Shown here: one piece after another, positions 35,506-46,570 of the stretch
Position numbering within the stretch: the first letter of the stretch is position 1
Layout: each line of letters starts with the position of its first letter
Source of the DNA: Inia geoffrensis
Taxonomy: Eukaryota; Chordata; Mammalia; Artiodactyla; Iniidae
Direction of reading: 5' to 3'
DNA: 64,000 nucleotides
NCBI GenBank assembly: GCA_036417435.1
Contig: CM070899.1
Span: 155,501,494 to 155,565,493 of the forward strand
Program-made: the position numbers and the translations under genes
The notes under the pieces: model-generated
Database searches by the model: none
Seen by the model: only the letters and a program-made list of their open reading frames with translations
What the model was told of the DNA's origin: nothing

Positions 35506-35760
35506 AAATGGCAAAAAAATTATGCCATATATAATAATAAGCCTTTTTTCACTTAATAATATACCATAAACATTTCCCCAAGTCTTAAATCTCCTTCAAC
35601 ATTATCTTTAAATGGTATACTGTTTCCTAATATGGACGTAATTTATATAATCAATCCCCTAATACTGGTTTCAGTATTCTAAATAAGGCTATGATTTTGA
35701 ACACCTTTGCACTTCTCTCTCATTATTTCTTCTGGATAAATTTAAGTTTGCATCAACTTA

Positions 35761-36064
35761 TTTATTTGTTTTATTTTTGGCTGCGTTGGGTCTTTGTTGC
35801 TGCACATAGGCTTTCTCTAGTTGTGGCGAGCAGGGGCTACTCTTTGTTGTGGTGCACAGGCTTCTCATTGCGGTGGCTTCTCATGTTGCGGAGCATGGGC
35901 TCTAGGCGCACAGACTTCAGTAGTTGCAGCATGTGGGCTCAGTAGTTGTGGCTCGCCGGCTTAGTTTCTCTGCAGCATTTGGGATCTTCCCGGACCAGGG
36001 CTTGAACCTGTGTCCCCTGCATTGGCAGGCAGATTCTAAACCACTGGGCCACCAGGGAAGTTCC
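35761..36064 (-). mobile_element. CHR-2-like SINE, long form, inverted
   Basis: Plus strand runs from 'tttatttttggctgcgttgggtctttgttgctgc' to 'ccactgggccaccagggaagttcc'. Perfect 12 bp duplication tgcatcaactta at 35749-35760 and 36065-36076. Confidence 0.92.
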
Positions 36065-36424
36065 TGCATCAACTTAAAGCCAACTTACCCTCTAGAAAAG
36101 TTAGACCAGTCTCCATTCCAACAATCCACACATGAGTGTGCCTCTTTCCCTGAATCCTCTTTAGTACCTGGTATTCTTTTTTTTTTTTTTAACCCATTGC
36201 CAAAGTAGTACAAAAATATTATATTTCATTGTACTTTTAGTTTTCATTGCTTCTAGTTAAACACTTTGATGTGAGCATTTCTAGTTCTTCCTTTGGAAGT
36301 TGCCTGCTCCGGAAGAGAATATATCATGGGCCAATCACACCAAGCACTTGTGAGCTTAGTAGATGTTACTGAAGAATTGCTGCAGTGAGGGCTCTAAACT
36401 GCCGTGATATTAGACAGTGTCCTG

Positions 36425-37355
36425 GCAGGTCACAGAAGCATTGCTCGTTTCTCCAAAGATATACAACTGGCCAACAAGCACACGCAGAGATGCTCAACAT
36501 CACTAATCATTAGGGAAATACAAATCAAAACCTCAATGGAATGTTCCTTCACATCCATTAGGATAGCCACTATAAACACAACAAAACAAAATTAGAAAAT
36601 CACAAGTGTTAGCGAGGCTGTGGAGAGATTGTACACTATTGGTGAGAATGTAAAATGATGTAAGCACCATGGAAAACAATATGGCACTTGTGAAAAAATT
36701 AAAAATAGAACTACGATCTGATCCAGCAATCCCACTTCTGGGTCTATAGCCAAAGGAATTGAAAGCAGGGTACTGAAGGGATATTTGTACACTCATATTG
36801 ATTGCAGCATTATTCACAATAGCCAGAAGGTACCAAGTGTCGATCAGCTGATGAGGAGATAAACAAAATGTGGTATATCCATACAATAGAATATTATTCA
36901 GCCTTAGAAAAGGGACGAGATCCTGACTTGGATGAAACTTGAGGACATTATGCTAAAAGAAATAAGCCAGTCACAAAAAGACAAATACCATATGCCTCCT
37001 TTTGGGGGGGTGGGCCATGCCACACGGCTTGCAGGATCTTGGTTCCCTGACCAGGGATCTAACCCAGGCCCCCTGCAGTGCAAGCACAGAGTCCTAACCA
37101 CTGGACCGCCAGGGAAGTCCCTATATGCCTCCTCTTTAATGAAGTACGTAGTCAAATTCATAGCGTAGAAAGTAGAATAGGTGGTTGCTAGGGGCTGGGG
37201 GGACAGGGAGCCGTCGTTGAACGAGGTAGAGTTTCCTTTTTGAAGAAGTTCTGGGTATTGGTTGCACAACGGTGTGAATATACTCTGAACACTACTAAAC
37301 TGTGCATTTTAAAGTGGTTAAGATGGTAAATTTTACCACAATTAAAAAAAAAAAA
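36425..37355 (+). mobile_element. Old L1, ORF2 3' part and 3' UTR
   Basis: 'gatgctcaacatcactaatcattagggaaatacaaatcaaaacc', 'tgatccagcaatcccacttctgggtctatagcc', 'catacaatagaatattattcagcctta' and 'aaagtggttaagatggtaaattttacc'. The CHR-1-like SINE at 37001-37122 interrupts it. Confidence 0.88.
37001..37122 (-). mobile_element. CHR-1-like SINE, inverted, nested in L1
   Basis: Plus strand from 'gccatgccacacggcttgcaggatcttgg' to 'ccactggaccgccagggaagtccc'. An 11 bp duplication atatgcctcct flanks it at 36990-37000 and 37123-37133. Confidence 0.9.
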
Positions 37356-37385
37356 AAGAAGCATACAAAGGAATTATGACTAGGG

Positions 37386-37850
37386 TTTTCCTTCCAGCAC
37401 AGATGTCAAAACATGATCCTTCTCTACTCAAAACCCTCCAATTTACTTCTCACTCGGAGCAAAATCTGGAGACGTGATGGGCAAGGGCCCATCTGCTGCC
37501 ACTCCAACCACAGTCACTAGACATCTTGCTTGCTTGACTCTAGCCCCCTTTGGCGTCTTGCTGCTTCCTTAACACATTAAATATATTGTGTTGATACTTG
37601 CTGTTTCTTCTGTCTAAAATGATGCCTCTTCAACTATCTGCATGACCCCATCCCTGACTTTATTCAGGTCTCTGCTCAAAACTCACACACTCAGAAAGGT
37701 CTTTCCCATCTTTCCTATAGTCTCCATCACCATCACTCTCTAGCCTATCCCCTTACCCTGATTTATCTTCCTTTTATTTTTTTTCTTTTATTCGCTGTTT
37801 ATTACCTATTGTCCCAATACCACTGGGATGTAAATGCCAGTGGATCAGAA
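37386..37850 (+). mobile_element. L2 LINE, 3' part
   Basis: 'tctactcaaaaccctccaatttacttctcactcggagcaaaatctggagacgtgatgg', 'ttattcaggtctctgctcaaaactcacacactcagaaaggtctttccc' and 'ctgtttattacctattgtcccaa' are successive L2 landmarks. Confidence 0.8.
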
Positions 37851-37861
37851 ATATAGTCGTT

Positions 37862-38180
37862 TATGGGACCTTCCTCGTGATGCAGTGGTTAAGAATCCGC
37901 CTGCCAATGCAGGGGACACGGGTCCGAGCCCTGGTCCGGGAAGATCCCACATGCCGTGGAGCAGCTAAGCCCGTGCTCCACAACTACTGAGCCTGCGCTC
38001 TAGACCCCATGAGCCACAACTACTGAGCCCGCGTGCAGCAACTGGTGGAGCCCACGCGCCTAGAGCCCGTGCTCCGCAACAAGAGAAGCCACCGCAATGA
38101 GAAGCCCGCACGCTCGCCACAACTAGAGAAAGCCCCACACGCAGCAACAAAGATCCAGTGCAGCCAAAAATAAATAAAAG
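37862..38180 (+). mobile_element. CHR-2-like SINE, long form
   Basis: Head diverged to 'gggaccttcctcgtgatgcagtgg', then B-box 'gggtccgagccctgg', long-form body and 'gcagccaaaaataaataaaag' tail. No clear duplication, consistent with greater age. Confidence 0.88.
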
Positions 38181-38394
38181 AAATAATTTATTTTTTAAAA
38201 AGACTCAAATGTTGCTGCCATTGGGATACTTTTTCTGCTCTGCCCCATCCTGAGTTCTCATGGAAGCTTGTAGAGAATCCTGTTGTAAAATCACGGCACT
38301 GTGTGTGTTTACGGCACCGTGTGTGTTTGCGCCCCTCTCTTCCTCCTCCTCCCCACCTCCGGCTGAGAGCTTTGTGGCACAGAGATGCATCTTA

Positions 38395-38470
38395 CCCATC
38401 TCTCTGTCCCCAGCCTAGCACAATGAGAGACTCAGTAGATGCTGAATAGGTGCATTAATGGATAAATAAC
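38395..38470 (+). mobile_element. L2 LINE 3' terminus
   Basis: 'ccatctctctgtccccagcctagcacaatgagagactcagtagatgctgaatagg' is the L2 3' end in miniature. Confidence 0.55.
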
Positions 38471-38769
38471 ATTTCTCCACTGAGATTTAGACTGTACTCT
38501 CAAAGAGAAACTCCTGGCATGGGAAATAATAAATACATATGAGCGAAATGGTATTTAAATACTCCATGAAATTCCTAGACAGCCAAGAGGAAGGGTTTTG
38601 TTTTGTTTTTATTGCTAATACCCTTAGCCAGAACCTGGATACCTCATGGTTTCATTGGCAACAGAATAAACACATTTGACATTTTTTTGTAATGCCATGA
38701 AATGTTCTTTCCAAAAGTATAGAAAGTACAGCAGTGTGGGAATGAACTGTATTTGAACTGCCACTAATG

Positions 38770-38958
38770 TATAAAGTAGAAAACTAATGAGAACTTACTG
38801 TGTAGCACAGGGAACTCTACTCAGTGCTCTGTGATGACCTAAATGGGAAGGAAATCCAAAAAAGAGGGGATATGTGTATACTTATAGCCGATTCACGTTG
38901 CTGTACAGAAGAAACGAACACAACATTGTAAAGCAACTATACTCCAATAAAAGTTTTT
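38770..38958 (+). mobile_element. L1 3' end, 5'-truncated
   Basis: 'gagaacttactgtgtagcacagggaactctactcagtgctctg', 'agccgattcacgttgctgtacagaagaaac' and 'acacaacattgtaaagcaactatactccaataaaag'. Confidence 0.9.
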
Positions 38959-39118
38959 TTAAAAAGTAAAATAATAATAATATTATATAATTGCTCTTAA
39001 GCTTGCATTAATAAAATAACACATTTTCTTGAAAAATAAATAAGCTGCCACTAGATCAATTGTTCTTGGGCATTTCCCTTTGCCTAGATCACCTCTTGTA
39101 TAAAAAAAGAAGGGGTGG

Positions 39119-39330
39119 GTCTTCCCTGGTGGCGCAGTGGTTGAGAGTCCGCCTGCCGATGCAGGGGACGAGGGTTCGTGCCCCGGTCCGGGAAGATCCC
39201 ACATGCCGCGGAGCGGCTGGGCCCGTGAGCCATGGCCGCTGAGCCTGCGCGTCCGGAGCCTGTGCTCCGCAACGGGAGAGGCCACAACAGTGAGAGGCCT
39301 GCGTACCGCAAAAAAAAAAAAAAAAAAAAA
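39119..39330 (+). mobile_element. Short cetacean SINE
   Basis: Full short form with a >20 nt A tail. An 11 bp duplication agaaggggtgg lies at 39108-39118 and 39331-39341. Confidence 0.93.
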
Positions 39331-39341
39331 AGAAGGGGTGG

Positions 39342-39882
39342 TTTTGGTGTATGTCTCATAAAAATGTGACTGCCTTTCCATGTCACCACTTCTTTACTCA
39401 GTACTGCCTCACACCTGGCCCACTTTATGCATTTACGATGCCCTCTTCCCCCATAGGTGTCAGCGGCTGTCGTCTCGGACTAAATCCAGTTTTCTGCATG
39501 GGGTGCTGAAGGAAGAGGCCTCTACTCTGTATCTGAAGCAAAAAGCTGGATTCGTCGTTTGCACGGCAGACTGCGAATCTCCTGTAGAGTATTTGGGAAG
39601 TGTGGGGCTGGGGATTAGTAGACTCTTAACAGTGGGAGTATTCAGGCATTAAGTGACCTTTAGTAAAGGCAGCTTGGTCACTGGAGCAAGGCTGTTGCTG
39701 ATTGACTGGCCCTCAGAAGCGTGTGTACTGACCAGAGGAAGCTATCCTTGGGACAGACTGAAAACCTGTTCTCCTGGTTACTTGTTCCAGTGGCCAAAGA
39801 ACAGTGAGTCTTTTCTTGAACGGGAGGTTAGGAACCATTCTCGGTGGGATCCCTTTTTTATTTAAATGTCAAATAATCCAGC
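39342..39882. other. No feature recognised
   Basis: Unique intergenic sequence. The 90-codon plus-strand frame at 39380-39652 and the one immediately after at 39653-39865 have no recognisable product. Confidence 0.3.
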
Positions 39883-40078
39883 TCAGAGATTTTCAAACTT
39901 TAACATGAATCAAATCAGATCACCCAGAGGGCTTGTTAGAGTGGACTGTTGGGCCCCTCTCCTGCAGAGTGTCTGATTAGGTAGGCCTGGGATGGGAGCC
40001 AAGAATCTGCACTTCTAATGAGTTCCCAGGTGATGCTGATGCTCTGGTCCAGGGACCACACTTTGAGAACCACTGGTC
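39883..40078 (+). mobile_element. MER5A-like hAT-Charlie MITE, nearly complete
   Basis: Starts 'agagattttcaaactttaac', contains 'gatcacccagagggcttgttag' and 'gagttcccaggtgatgctgatgctctggtcc', and ends 'cacactttgagaaccactgg', so both inverted ends are present. Confidence 0.85.
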
Positions 40079-40130
40079 CAGTATGATCGGAGTTGTAGTT
40101 AATTATTTGCTGTTAAGAAAATATTTAGGG

Positions 40131-40423
40131 GCTTCCCTGGTGGCACAGTGGTTGAGAATCTGCCTGTCAATGCAGGGGACACGGGTTCGAGCCCTGGTCT
40201 GGGAAGACCCCACATGCCGCGGAGCGGCTGGGCCCGTGAGCCACAAGTGCTGAGCCTGCGCGTCTGGAGCTCGTGCTCCGCAGCAAGAGAGGCCGCGACA
40301 GTGAGAGGCCCGCGGACCGCGATGAAGAGTGGCCGCTGCTTGCCGCAACTAGAGAAAGCCCTCGCACAGAAACGAAGACCCAACACAGCCAAAAATAAAT
40401 AAATTTTAAAAAAAAGAGAAAGA
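40131..40423 (+). mobile_element. SINE intermediate between long and short forms
   Basis: The front half has the short-form diagnostic 'gcggctgggcccgtgagcc' and 'cagtgagaggcccgcg', but instead of ending at GTACCGC it continues into the long-form tail 'gatgaagagtggccgctgcttgccgcaactagagaaagcc'. Perfect 16 bp duplication aagaaaatatttaggg at 40115-40130 and 40424-40439. Confidence 0.9.
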
Positions 40424-40438
40424 AAGAAAATATTTAGG

Positions 40439-40547
40439 GAATTCCCTGATGATCCAGTAGTTAGGGCTCCGTGCTTCCAATGCTGGGGGCCTGGGTTCAA
40501 TCCCTGGTCGGGGAACTAAGATCCTGCAAGTTGTGCAGCGCTGCCAG

Positions 40548-40600
<53 letters not shown>
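40439..40600 (+). mobile_element. CHR-1-like SINE with poly(A)-(TA)n tail
   Basis: 'gaattccctgatgatccagtagttagggctccg', 'gggttcaatccctggtcggggaactaagatcctgcaag', then a ~35 nt A tract followed by (TA)n at about 40585-40600. It begins exactly where the duplication of the preceding SINE ends. Confidence 0.85.
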
Positions 40601-40603
<3 letters not shown>

Positions 40604-41502
40604 CACAATAAGTTACTGATGAGTCTAAGAATTCTGTAAATGATTTTGTAAAATGGTTATTAATCACAGCCACATCTATATACATTTGAAAAATAATGGT
40701 AAATACATAGGAGAAAGATAACACTCCTTCTAAAGTTAATGACTAGAAAATATGAATTCCAGGACATATTGTAGTAATTCTGTCCTGTCCCTCCCCTCCT
40801 CTTCCTTTCCCAACTTCCGCCTCAGAATGTGTGACCCATCCCATCCTGGGGAATCCTAGACCAGGTACTTCCCAAGGAACCTCCCAGGTTTGTGATTCTA
40901 TGTTTGTGGCAGATCGTGGTTTAACACGTGAACTTCTGGTCAAGGTATGAGCCACGTTAGTAAAGTGATGTAAATTGAAAATACAGGAGGCAAGGAAGTT
41001 TACAGGACAATTGGGAGAGGAAGAGAGAGAGAGGAAGAAGAAAGAAAGAGAGAGAGAGGCTGGCTGACTTTAGAAATTCTCCTTCATATCACCAAGGAAA
41101 ACTGTCCCTCTTTATATCAGTGTAAGTGCTGGGTGATATCAGATTGTTGTGGTTCATTGAAGATAAACCACGTTGCAGGCAGGATACACACTGTCCTCAG
41201 AAGGAAAGCGTGGCACGCCCCTGCGTTTTGACTGTGACAATCTGAGGTAGGGCCCCTGCGTGTAAATGTATGGAAGAGAAATGGAAACACTTTGTGTTTC
41301 TGAAGAAAATTTTTACAAGGAAAATTCTGATTAAACAAAAAAACCCCAAGGGATACTAGGACACACAAAAGCCCTGGCTCTGCGTGATACGGTGCCGGGA
41401 GTAAATGCTGCCATTTTCCCATATCTTCCCAAGAGGCTTTTACTAATGGGTTCATTGGAAAATTCTTTCAGTAGAGACCACAACGTTCCATTTCTACAAG
41501 TG
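40601..41502. other. No gene recognised; GA-rich tract
   Basis: Unique sequence except for a purine-rich (GA)n/(GAAA)n stretch at about 41015-41060. The 112-codon minus-strand frame at 41117-41455 has no family signature. Confidence 0.35.
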
Positions 41503-41690
41503 GTAATTGCTAGTATTTTTATTGAGAGCTCAGTATGTTCTAGGCTCATACAATCCTCACCTGAGTATTATGAGGTAAGTACTAAGCCACCCTTATTTTA
41601 CAGGTGAGGAAACAGACACAGAGAGGTCACATTGCGTCCCTGTGACACACAGGGAGTAGCCAGTGGAGCTGAGATTCAAGTGCAGGCAGA
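41503..41690 (-). mobile_element. MIR, inverted
   Basis: 'tagtatttttattgagagctcagtatgttctaggctc', 'aatcctcacctgagtattatgaggtaagta' and 'ttttacaggtgaggaaacagacacagagaggtc' match the MIR reverse complement. Confidence 0.85.
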
Positions 41691-41769
41691 GGGACTCCCC
41701 AGATGCATGTTGAACCGCTAGGTCATAATCCTCTCAAAAGCCTAAAGATTCGATCCCCTTAATCACTTT

Positions 41770-41937
41770 CTCGGCTTGTTTGTTGTTTCCTTTAGAACAC
41801 ATTATGATTTGATGTTTTCATTTGTTCATCTGTTATTGTCTGTTTCTCCTCCTAGCATATAAGCTGCAAGAGGATAGGGGCTTTGTTCACTGCTGCATCC
41901 CCAGAATCAAGTGTTTGGGCTCATAAACATTTGTGGA
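41770..41937 (+). mobile_element. L2 LINE 3' end
   Basis: 'ctcctcctagcatataagctgcaagaggataggggctttgttcactgctgcatccccag' and 'ctcataaacatttgtgg' are L2 3' landmarks. Confidence 0.75.
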
Positions 41938-41982
41938 AGGAAGGAAGGAAGGAAGAGAGGGAGGGAGGGAGGGAGGGAGGGA
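41938..41982 (+). repeat. (GGAA)n-(GGGA)n microsatellite
   Basis: Starts as four to five GGAA units and changes to GGGA units. It sits at the 3' end of the L2 copy. Confidence 0.95.
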
Positions 41983-42465
41983 ATTCTGAGTATCAGTCAG
42001 CTTGATAGATGAGGTCTGATTAAAAGAATGCCTGTTATATTTTGTTTTTTTTCTATCGACCACTAATTATGCACTGAGCGGTCTTGTTTTTAAAGAAAAG
42101 CCCACCTGTGTCTTGCGCTGAAAAGAACAGAGGTCATCTTCAAGGTGACAGCAGGCAGTGCAGAGGGCAAAGCCCTGCCCAGCTACATCCATCTGCCTTT
42201 TATGTACATCTTCCCCTAGGTTACACTGAGACCCTGAAGGTACTGCCATGGCTTCGTATTGGAAGTCCCAACCTTCCTTCTAGTATGTCACCTGGGTCAT
42301 CTCTGGTGCGTGGGATTAGTAAAGTAGGAGAGAGGAGGCCTCTCATCTTTTTACTTTAAATATTCCTGTATTGTTTGAATTCCACCGCCTCCGCCCACCA
42401 TGAGCATGTGTTATTTCTGAAATGAAACACAAGCAATAAACAATATAAAAAGAAGAATTTGTAAG

Positions 42466-42930
42466 GCGGGGATTGGCAAACTACAGCCCATGAGCCAAAT
42501 CTGGCCCACCACCTGTTTTGTTTTTTTTTTTAATTTAATTTTTTTTAACATCTTTATTGGAGTAGAATTGCTTTACAATGTGGTGTTAGTTTCTGCTGTA
42601 CAACAAAGTGAATCAGCCATATGCATACATATGTCCCCAAGTCTCCTCCCTCTTGCATCTCCCTCCCACCCTCCCTATCCCACCCCTCTACGTGGACACA
42701 AAGCACCAAGCTGATCTCCCTGTACTATGCGGCTGCTCCACCACCTGTTTTATAAATCAGGTTTTCTTGGAACACAGGCACCTCCCTTCCTTTACATACT
42801 ATCTATGGTTGCTTTAGTATAACAGTGGCAGAGTTTGAGTATGGAGACCATATGGTCCACGAAACCAAAAATATTTACTCTCTGACATTCTATAGAAAAC
42901 ATATTCTGACCCTTGATCTAAAATAATTTA
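42466..42930 (+). repeat. Ancient interspersed repeat interrupted by an L1
   Basis: Left part 'gggattggcaaactacagcccatgagccaaatctggcccaccacctg', right part 'cttggaacacaggcacctcccttcctttacatactatctatggttgctttagtataac' and 'ggagaccatatggtccacgaaacc'. This is a very common mammalian repeat whose family name I cannot confirm. The L1 at 42520-42737 splits it. Confidence 0.7.
42520..42737 (-). mobile_element. L1 3' end, inverted, 5'-truncated
   Basis: T-rich start, 'aacatctttattggagtagaattgctttacaatgtggtgttagtttctgctg', ending 'gatctccctgtactatgcggctgct'. Perfect 14 bp duplication ccaccacctgtttt at 42506-42519 and 42738-42751. Confidence 0.95.
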
Positions 42931-43184
42931 TTTTAAATTCCTTATAGGTTTTTTTTTCCCCCCCATAGAAACGAGACCTAGTGAAACCAATGAACAGAAC
43001 TGGGTTCTTTCTGCCTACTAGGAAGGTAATCACCGGCTATATCTTGTTAATTTATTCAACGGCTACGTTCTCTGCATATACAAAGAATATAAGATAATTG
43101 CTCAGCTAAAAAAACAAACCTTTCTTAGCATTTCTAGAAATACAAACATCTGTCGGGATATCTGCAAGACTCAGGAACAACTAC

Positions 43185-43320
43185 ACTGACCACCCTACCT
43201 GACTTTCCCTCAGAGCATCTGGTAACACTTGGCATATTACACATTTATCTGATTATTGCCTGTTGTCCCACTGCCACCAGATTGTAAGTTTTACTACATT
43301 AGGGATATAGTAAGCATGAT
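43185..43320 (+). mobile_element. L2 LINE 3' fragment
   Basis: 'ctgaccaccctacctgactttccc', 'ttatctgattattgcctgttgtcccactgccaccagattgtaagtt'. Confidence 0.65.
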
Positions 43321-43494
43321 TTATGTAAAAGGAGCTTGATACTGAGGCAATCTAGATATTTGGTGTTATTGGAATTGATGGTGTTTATCGATTTCTTCTT
43401 GTGGTCTTGCAAAAAAGTTTAATGTATTTTGAGTCTACTTATTAAAGTAATAATGAAGCAAAAACCCATTAGGGTTTTCCCAAGTAAAACTGAG

Positions 43495-44030
43495 AATATC
43501 CGTTCCGCAAAACATGTCATGAAGAAAATAAAAAGGCGAGGAACAAACTGGGAGAATATATTTGCAGCACGTGAAGGTAAAGGATTAGTTTGAATATCAA
43601 GAATATATAATCACCTGAAAAAGAGAGTACTCTATCAGAAAAGTGGGCCAGAGTCATGCACAGACATTTCACATGAAAGAACATACAAATGGCCCATGTG
43701 TTTTTGAAAAGTTGCTCATTCCCATGCATCATCGGGGATGTAATATTTCACATACACCGTTTAGGCAAAAATTCACAAAGTCAGACGATGTCAAGTGTGA
43801 ATGACTAGGGACTTCCCTGGAGGTCCAGTGGTTAAGACTCCACACTTCCACTGCAGGAGGCGCGGGTTCGATACCTGGTTGGGGAACTAAGATCCTGCAT
43901 GCCATGCGGTACAGCTGGAAAAAAAAAAATGTGAATGACTAGAACTTCTATCCAGTGTTGATGGGAGGGAAATCAGTGTGTTACTTTGGAAATGACTTGG
44001 CATTACCGAGTGAAGCTGAACAGCCAGATC
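43495..44030 (+). mobile_element. Old L1 ORF2 fragment
   Basis: 'aactgggagaatatatttgcagcac', 'ggattagtttgaatatcaagaatatata', 'cagacatttcacatgaaagaacatacaaatggcc', then after the SINE 'ctatccagtgttgatgggagg'. Frames are broken throughout. Confidence 0.65.
43809..43929 (+). mobile_element. CHR-1-like SINE
   Basis: 'ggacttccctggaggtccagtggttaagactcc', 'cgggttcgatacctggttggggaactaagatcctgcatgcc', A tail. Perfect 13 bp duplication tgtgaatgactag at 43796-43808 and 43930-43942. Confidence 0.95.
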
Positions 44031-44044
44031 CCCTACTCAAAATG

Positions 44045-44256
44045 GGGCCGTGCAAGCAGCATCGCTTGGGAGCCTCTTAGAAATGCAGAATTTGGGGCCC
44101 TATCCTGGACCTACTGAGTCAAGATCTGCATTTAGATGCCCACTGGAGGCCCCTGGGGAGTTTTAAAAGTCCAGATGCCCAGGTGGCACCCAGACCAGCT
44201 AAATTGTAATCTCTGAGGGTGGGACCCAGGCATCAGCATCTTAAAAAGCTTCTCAG
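44045..44256 (+). mobile_element. MER5-like hAT-Charlie MITE(s)
   Basis: 'agcagcatcgcttgggagcctcttagaaatgcagaatttgggg' is MER5-like. From about 44150, 'ctggggagttttaaaagtccagatgcccagg' and 'gtgggacccaggcatcagcatcttaaaaagc' suggest a second, related element joined to the first. Confidence 0.7.
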
Positions 44257-44490
44257 GGGGCTTCCCTGGTGGCACAGTGGTTGAGAGTCCACCTGCCGAT
44301 GCAGGGGACACAGGTTCGTGCCCCGGTCTGGGAGGATCCCACATGCCGCGGAGCGGCTGGGCCCGTGAGCCATGGCCGCTGAGCCTGCGCGTCCGGAGCC
44401 TGTGCTCCGCAACGGGAGAGGCCACGACAGTGAGAGGCCCGCGTACCGCAAAAATAAATAAATAAATAAATTTTAAAAAATAAAATAAAA
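44257..44490 (+). mobile_element. Short cetacean SINE
   Basis: Short form ending GTACCGC, with an (AAAT)n tail rather than pure A. It follows the MITE pair directly. Confidence 0.9.
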
Positions 44491-44559
44491 ATCTCAGTAA
44501 TTTCAACATGTAACTAGGGTTAAGAAGCAGCAAACAGATGTCTCTCATATCATGAGAAA

Positions 44560-44875
44560 TACAAAAATATCTTTAATAGCTAAAATCTGGGAGATAACCA
44601 GTATGTCTACCAATGGTAGATCACACACACATTCTTACTATAAAGAAAAGCAAAGGAATGACTAGTAGAAAATTCAGGATAGTGGTTACTCTGTGGGGTG
44701 AGGGAGGAAAAGGCATGTGATTGGAGGAGACGCAGGGAGAAGGTGAGTTTATAAGGTCCTGGTCATAGTCTATATCTTAGGTTCAATAATGGAAATATGG
44801 GTGCTCATTTTTTCCCCTTAAACTATCAAAATAGGTTTTATCCACTCTTTTGGATAAAATTTTAAAGTCTAAAAA
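44560..44875 (+). mobile_element. Old L1 3' fragment, probable
   Basis: 'atctttaatagctaaaatctgggagataaccag', 'gatagtggttactctgtggggtgaggg' and 'ggtcatagtctatatcttagg' resemble an L1M 3' end, perhaps a continuation of the copy at 43495-44030. Confidence 0.5.
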
Positions 44876-45474
44876 CTGTTTTAAGAGGGCATCTTTCATA
44901 TCCATTCTTCTGAGCTGCCTTCTTCGAGGCATCCCGCCCTTTCCCAGACCTCATCTGCTGCTCTCCTCCAAGCTGGTTTTCTCTGCCTTTGCCAAGAAGT
45001 CAGAGTCAAGAGGATCCACTGCTCTACCCACCTGGATCTTTTATATCCCAGAAATCCTGGCCCACTCCAGGTCCCAACTTAGAAAGTTCTGGATGGGCTC
45101 GGGATCTACCTGTGCCTCCCAGCCCCATCTAAGGGTCATATGGAAGTCCAGGGAAGGGAGATCTGAAGGGCACCGAAACAGGAGACAGTATCTGCACGTG
45201 TCTGGAAGGCCCCGGGCCCTCCCACCTTGAAGCAGAGCCAGACAGGGCCAGGTGTCAACAAGTTGTGTCCAGCGCCAAATGGTAAATCACTTAGCAGCAG
45301 AGTAATGATTAAGCTACGACAGGGTAGACTGTCTTAAACTAGAGTTTTCAAAGTGTTCTCTGTTTTGTTCTAAACCCGAACTCAGTCAGCCACTTAATGA
45401 GTGGGTCTAAGACCCCACTACCTCTTACAAAGCTTTTCTACCTACAGAATTTCATCCGGTCCCACCATGACTGT
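44876..45474. other. No feature recognised
   Basis: Unique intergenic sequence containing an incidental 126-codon plus-strand frame (44850-45230). Confidence 0.3.
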
Positions 45475-45600
45475 GGTGGGGATTACTACCACTTTAGAGA
45501 TGAAGAACAGGCTCAGAGCGGTTAAGAGAATTGCCCAAGGTCACACGGTATCATGGCAGGAAAAACTCACAGCCAGGCCTGCTGTCTCCAAGATTCTTCC
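45475..45600 (-). mobile_element. MIR fragment, inverted
   Basis: 'ttagagatgaagaacaggctcagagcggttaagagaattgcccaaggtcacacgg' is the MIR core reverse complement. Confidence 0.75.
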
Positions 45601-45989
45601 ACTGGTCTCAGCCCCTTCTGGGTCTGTAAATGCTTCCGCACTCAACTCCCGCACATCTGGAGATGCTCTCCTTATGCAGAGAGCTCTGACCAGCCCATGG
45701 CCTTCCCTCCCTGGGCCTGCCTGCAGAATACATTCAAGCTCCTTAACCTCCCCAAAATCCGTACTCACAGTTCCTGGAATTCAAAAATGTTGGCTTTAAA
45801 AGAAGCTGTAGACATTACTGTCTAGTTCAGTGATTTTAATCCTTCAGAATCACTGATACCTTTGAGAACCTGTGGACCTTCTGCCCAGAAAAATGCCTGT
45901 AGGTACAGACATCTCAAAGGGGCCACAGACCTCAAGATTCCTGTTAAGAATTGCAGATCAAGTATTACAATTTTGGTGTTTTCTCCAAA

Positions 45990-46570
45990 GAGTAAAAATA
46001 GAATTACCATACAATCCAGGAATTCCACCTTTAGGTATATATCCAAAAGAACTGAAAACAGGGTCTCCAAATGTGTGTGTGTGTGTGTGTGTGTGTGTAT
46101 ACACACCCATATTCATAGCAGCACTATTCACAATAGCCAAAAGGTGGAAACAACCCAAATGTCCATCAACGGATGAATGGATGAACAAAATGTGGTCTAT
46201 CCATACAATAGAAAATTATTCAGCCTTAAAAGGAAGGGAATGAAATGTTACATGAATGAACCTTGACAACATTCTATTAAGTGAAATAAGCTAGTCACAA
46301 AAGGACAAATACTGTGTGATTCCACTTCTATGAGGTACTTAGACGAGTCAAATTCACAAAGACAGAAAGTAGAATGGTGGTTTCCAGCGTCCAGAGGAGG
46401 GGAAATGAGGAGTTAGTGTTTAATGGGTACAGAGTTTCAGTTTGGGAAGGTGAAAATTTTCTGGGGATGGATGGTGGTGATGCTTGCCCAGCAATGTCAA
46501 TGTACTCAATGCTACTGAACTGTACACTTAAAATTGGTTAAAACGGTGAATTTTACATTACATATATTTT
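45990..46570 (+). mobile_element. Old L1, ORF2 3' part and 3' UTR, with (TG)n
   Basis: 'aattaccatacaatccaggaattccacctttaggtatatatcc', 'gcagcactattcacaatagccaaaaggtgg', 'ctgaactgtacacttaaaattggttaaaacggtgaatttta'. A (TG)n tract of about 13 units at 46073-46099 expanded inside it. Confidence 0.9.

Noticed and set aside
35171..35569. Open frames reading like RSAACGIFPDRGTNPCPLHR or AVRGPLTVVASPVAEHRLRT, recurring at many places in the window
   Set aside because: These are translations of the SINE body in different frames and orientations. They coincide with SINE copies every time and have no gene structure.
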